From: Vespula vulgaris | Lineage: Eukaryota > Arthropoda > Insecta > Hymenoptera > Vespidae | Length of the DNA stretch: 64,000 bases | NCBI RefSeq assembly: GCF_905475345.1 | Contig: NC_066595.1 | Location: 3,697,001-3,761,000 of the forward strand | Reading direction: 5' to 3' | Shown here: positions 61,547 through 64,000 of the stretch, one piece after another | How the letters are laid out: every line of letters starts with the position of its first letter | Position numbering within the stretch: the first letter of the stretch is position 1 | The notes under the pieces: generated by a model | The model's input: the letters and a program-made list of their open reading frames with translations, nothing else | The model's database searches: none | What the model was told of the DNA's origin: nothing | Translations under genes and position numbers: made by a program

Positions 61547-62905
61547 GAGAGAGAATTTGAGTTTAAGAATTTTATTGAATTCAAAGATGCAAGAAAATAA
61601 AGGCGACTTAATGACACAGGGCCGTTTTATGTTTTATTTTCATTATCGAATTCTGTCTATCTATTATTAGCAACCTTTGAAATGTATGTGCGACTTTGTA
61701 CCACTTTGGCAAATTGTAAATAATTTAAAAGAAGTTAGTCGAATTTGATATAAAAATTTAAGATTAAACAGTGAAGATAGAAACAGAGGATGATCTGAAG
61801 CAGAACGGGAATAGGTCGAAGGATTTCGAAAACGATTTGGCCTTCTAAAAGTGATCGATACGTGGTTGCCCGAGGACCGTGTAAAGGGCCGATATCCGTG
61901 CCACTTGGATCCCCTGTTTCCTCCTCTACACATTTACATGTTAGCAGCTTTGCTTCGTCGTCGTCGTTTGTAGGGAGAGCACGCAGTCGCAAAGTGAACG
62001 CGCAGCACCGTGCTCGTGATCACCAGGCCAACCTATGTAGGAGTTCGATTTTGACGTTCGTAGAATCGACTACTCCGTGCTCTCGTTATATACTGTCACT
62101 TTAATTTTCCCTCGTCTTTCAATCCAACACATAGTTAGCTAACTGTCTATTTTGTGCATCCTCGTGTTCTTTCCTTTTCTACGCGTCTGCGTTCGCACGT
62201 TGTTTATTCACCTCCTATGCGATCCAATGTCCTTCGGGAAATAAATATCGAGAGGTCGTTTTATTAGAGTCAGTTGTTGGTAGGTACTCACGGTTTACTT
62301 TTCTTGTGCATGAACGTGTACATGTGCGTGTCAGCACGCGTGCAATGTGATATCTACTTGTTCTATATAACAAGACTACGATAATTATTCGCGATAATGT
62401 GTGACCTCGTAATCAACAGGATCTTGTTATTGAAGTGGTAGAAAAAAAAGAAAAAGAAAGAAAGAAAATGGAGAAATTGAGATCGTTGAAATCAAGGATT
62501 ACAAAGAAAACGATGATACGTTGTTTTAAAATTTGCCCTATTAGAAGATCGATATCGTTTTATCGAACTACGGTTAACGTCGAGTAGGGAGGAGGGAATA
62601 AAAAAAGAAAAAAAGAAAAGTCGAGCCTCTCTCTTCTCTTTCTCGGGAAGAGCCCTTCGACGACCGCAATGCGCGCGCGGTGAATCGACGACGGACACTC
62701 TGTTGTTCTACATCCCGAATCGTTAGTATCGATAATAGAGAATCGTTAGAAATTAAGTACAAAAAAGATTTTCAATTTTTTTTATCCTTCTACTTTGAAA
62801 GTAATTATCCTTGCGTTTTCGAATGATTCGGTCGTTATAATTATGTTAAAAGTTTTCAATGTAATATAGATTGTGAAATACTGTTACCATCTTAAAGCGT
62901 ATAAT

Positions 62906-63517
62906 ATGGTAACTATGAGCTCCGAAAAGTCGGCCTCCCGCCGAAAGCCAATAGAGAATAATGATACGAGAGAATCATCGGATCAAACTGGAGACAGGGA
63001 AGAGAATGATCGAACCGAGGAGAATGTTGAGAAACAAAATACACCCACGCATCGTGTCACTGCCTGTTGCGCTGAAGATACTCCAAATTATCTCGTCTAT
63101 AAAAAGGTATCTCGCATGATATCTTTATCATTCTAACTGATCGATTTCTAAAGAGTACAATATCTGTTAAGAGTTCACGTATGAATGAAATTTATTTGTC
63201 ACGTTGAACATACATGCGTATGAGAAAAATATTTAACGGCCGTACAAAAATTGTCAAGTATCTACTAGCAGAAGTATACCTACGTTCTTTCAGATGGAAT
63301 CTCTGGTAGAAAAAATGTTGGAAGAAGCTACAGGTGTCCCTGTAAGAACAGTGAAAAGTTTCATGACGAAAACTCCATCCGTCTTTACAGGTAGTATCGA
63401 TGTTGAACTATCGAATGAAGATTCTTATGTCTCACTCGCATGATTTTTTATATTTACGCGAATTTTTAGGTTCCGATTTGATATCGTGGATGATGAAAAC
63501 TATGGATATTGATGATC

Positions 63518-63572
<55 letters not shown>

Positions 63573-64000
63573 CGATATTTCTTTTTCGAACTAATCACCA
63601 AGAAAATTTTTAATTATTATCTCATAACTTTTTTATAATATATAGAGGCTCTTCACGTGGCACATCTCATGTCATCTCATGGTTACTTCTTTCCCATTGA
63701 TGATCATTGCCTTACCGTTAAAAACGATAACACATTCTATAGATTTCAAACCCCTTATTTTTGGCCATCGAATTCTTGGGAACCAGAGAATACCGATTAC
63801 GGTAATAAAATATACTCTTAAATTATATTTGTAAATATTTTGTTTTATTTAGATTTTATAAAACAATAAATAAAATAACGTTCGGATCTCTCGAATATCT
63901 ATAGCCGTTTATCTATGCAAAAGAACGATGCAAAATAAAACTCGTCTCGAATTGGCTGATTACGAGGCCGAGAATCTAGCTAGATTGCAGAAAATGTTCT
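62906..64000 (+). CDS. RGS7: regulator of G-protein signalling 7, 5' part
   Basis: Partial gene, cut by the window's right edge. Exons seen: 62906-63106, 63294-63390, 63470-63520, 63646-63801 and 63905 to beyond 64000. A polar, acidic N-terminus (about 55 aa) is followed by the R7 signature PNYLVYKKMESLVEKML, a DEP domain (FTGSDLISWMMKTMDI..EALHVAHLMSSHGYFFPIDD..FYRFQTPYFWP) and the start of the DHEX region (YAVYLCKRTMQNKTRLELADYEAENLARLQKMF). R7 RGS proteins pair with Gbeta5 and speed GTP hydrolysis by Go in neurons; the GGL and RGS domains should lie downstream. A second in-frame ATG at 62915 could be used instead of 62906. An upstream GTG-begun reading frame is ignored. Confidence 0.92.
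63522..63567. repeat. (TA)23 microsatellite at a splice donor
   Basis: TA run starting inside the donor of RGS7 intron 3 (AAG|GTATATAT...). The repeat is contiguous with the GTATAT donor. Confidence 0.9.

Larger units (their letters stand above)
59271..62905. other. repeat-rich region between PPP1R37 and RGS7
   Basis: 3.6 kb holding a likely 3' UTR followed by the RGS7 upstream region. It contains a TATG tetranucleotide array (59984-60044), an alternating TG/CG tract (61203-61240), an A-rich simple stretch (61318-61392) and a GA run (61499-61543). GC-richer sequence at 61850-62080 and 62580-62720 may be promoter or noncoding 5' exons of RGS7. No coding sequence was recognised. Confidence 0.5.

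Noticed and set aside
62492..62762. Arg/Ser-rich minus-strand frames
   Set aside because: GC-patch shadows upstream of RGS7; no protein character.

Overview
This is insect nuclear DNA, most likely hymenopteran and plausibly a bee. It is AT-rich, with short GT-AG introns, many TA and CT/GA microsatellites, a few GC-richer promoter islands and ordinary metazoan single-copy genes, including fly-type Polycomb (Scm) and R7-type RGS. The order is inferred from style and protein resemblance; no search could be run. Exon joins were worked out by hand from splice sites and reading phase. All multi-exon models close in frame except RGS7, which runs off the right edge.

Layout, left to right: FDXR/dare (+, 297-1918); TSEN2 (+, 2882-4764); CMC1 (-, 5137-5825); PSMD14/Rpn11 (+, 6231-7461); dyskerin (-, 8646-11153); CDC45 (+, 11624-14117); nucleoredoxin (-, 15648-22775) with a 5 kb CT/GA-rich first intron; ORP8-type oxysterol-binding protein (+, 24415-32707); a two-exon 100-aa gene of unknown function (+, 35011-35399); intronless asteroid homologue ASTE1 (-, 36064-38157); copper chaperone CCS (-, 39134-40443); mitochondrial ribosomal protein L33 (-, 41116-41632); Scm (+, 42299-45295); TXNDC9 (-, 47667-48468); PPP1R37-like PP1 regulator (+, 49459-59270) with a very large disordered region; and the 5' part of RGS7 (+, from 62906).

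The genes form no single pathway. Five neighbouring pairs are head-to-head (CMC1/Rpn11, dyskerin/CDC45, NXN/ORP8, mRpL33/Scm, TXNDC9/PPP1R37), so shared promoters are the main organising feature. Several products are housekeeping: tRNA splicing, rRNA pseudouridylation, replication helicase, proteasome lid and mitochondrial assembly or translation.

No bacterial-type system, CRISPR array, virus or intact transposon was found. The most notable items are a perfect 24-bp palindrome in the dyskerin/CDC45 promoter, tandem DSG phosphodegron-like motifs and a choice of last-exon acceptor in PPP1R37, the short unknown gene, a GC-AG intron in Rpn11, a frame-preserving intron in TSEN2 and a 101-bp MITE-like element.
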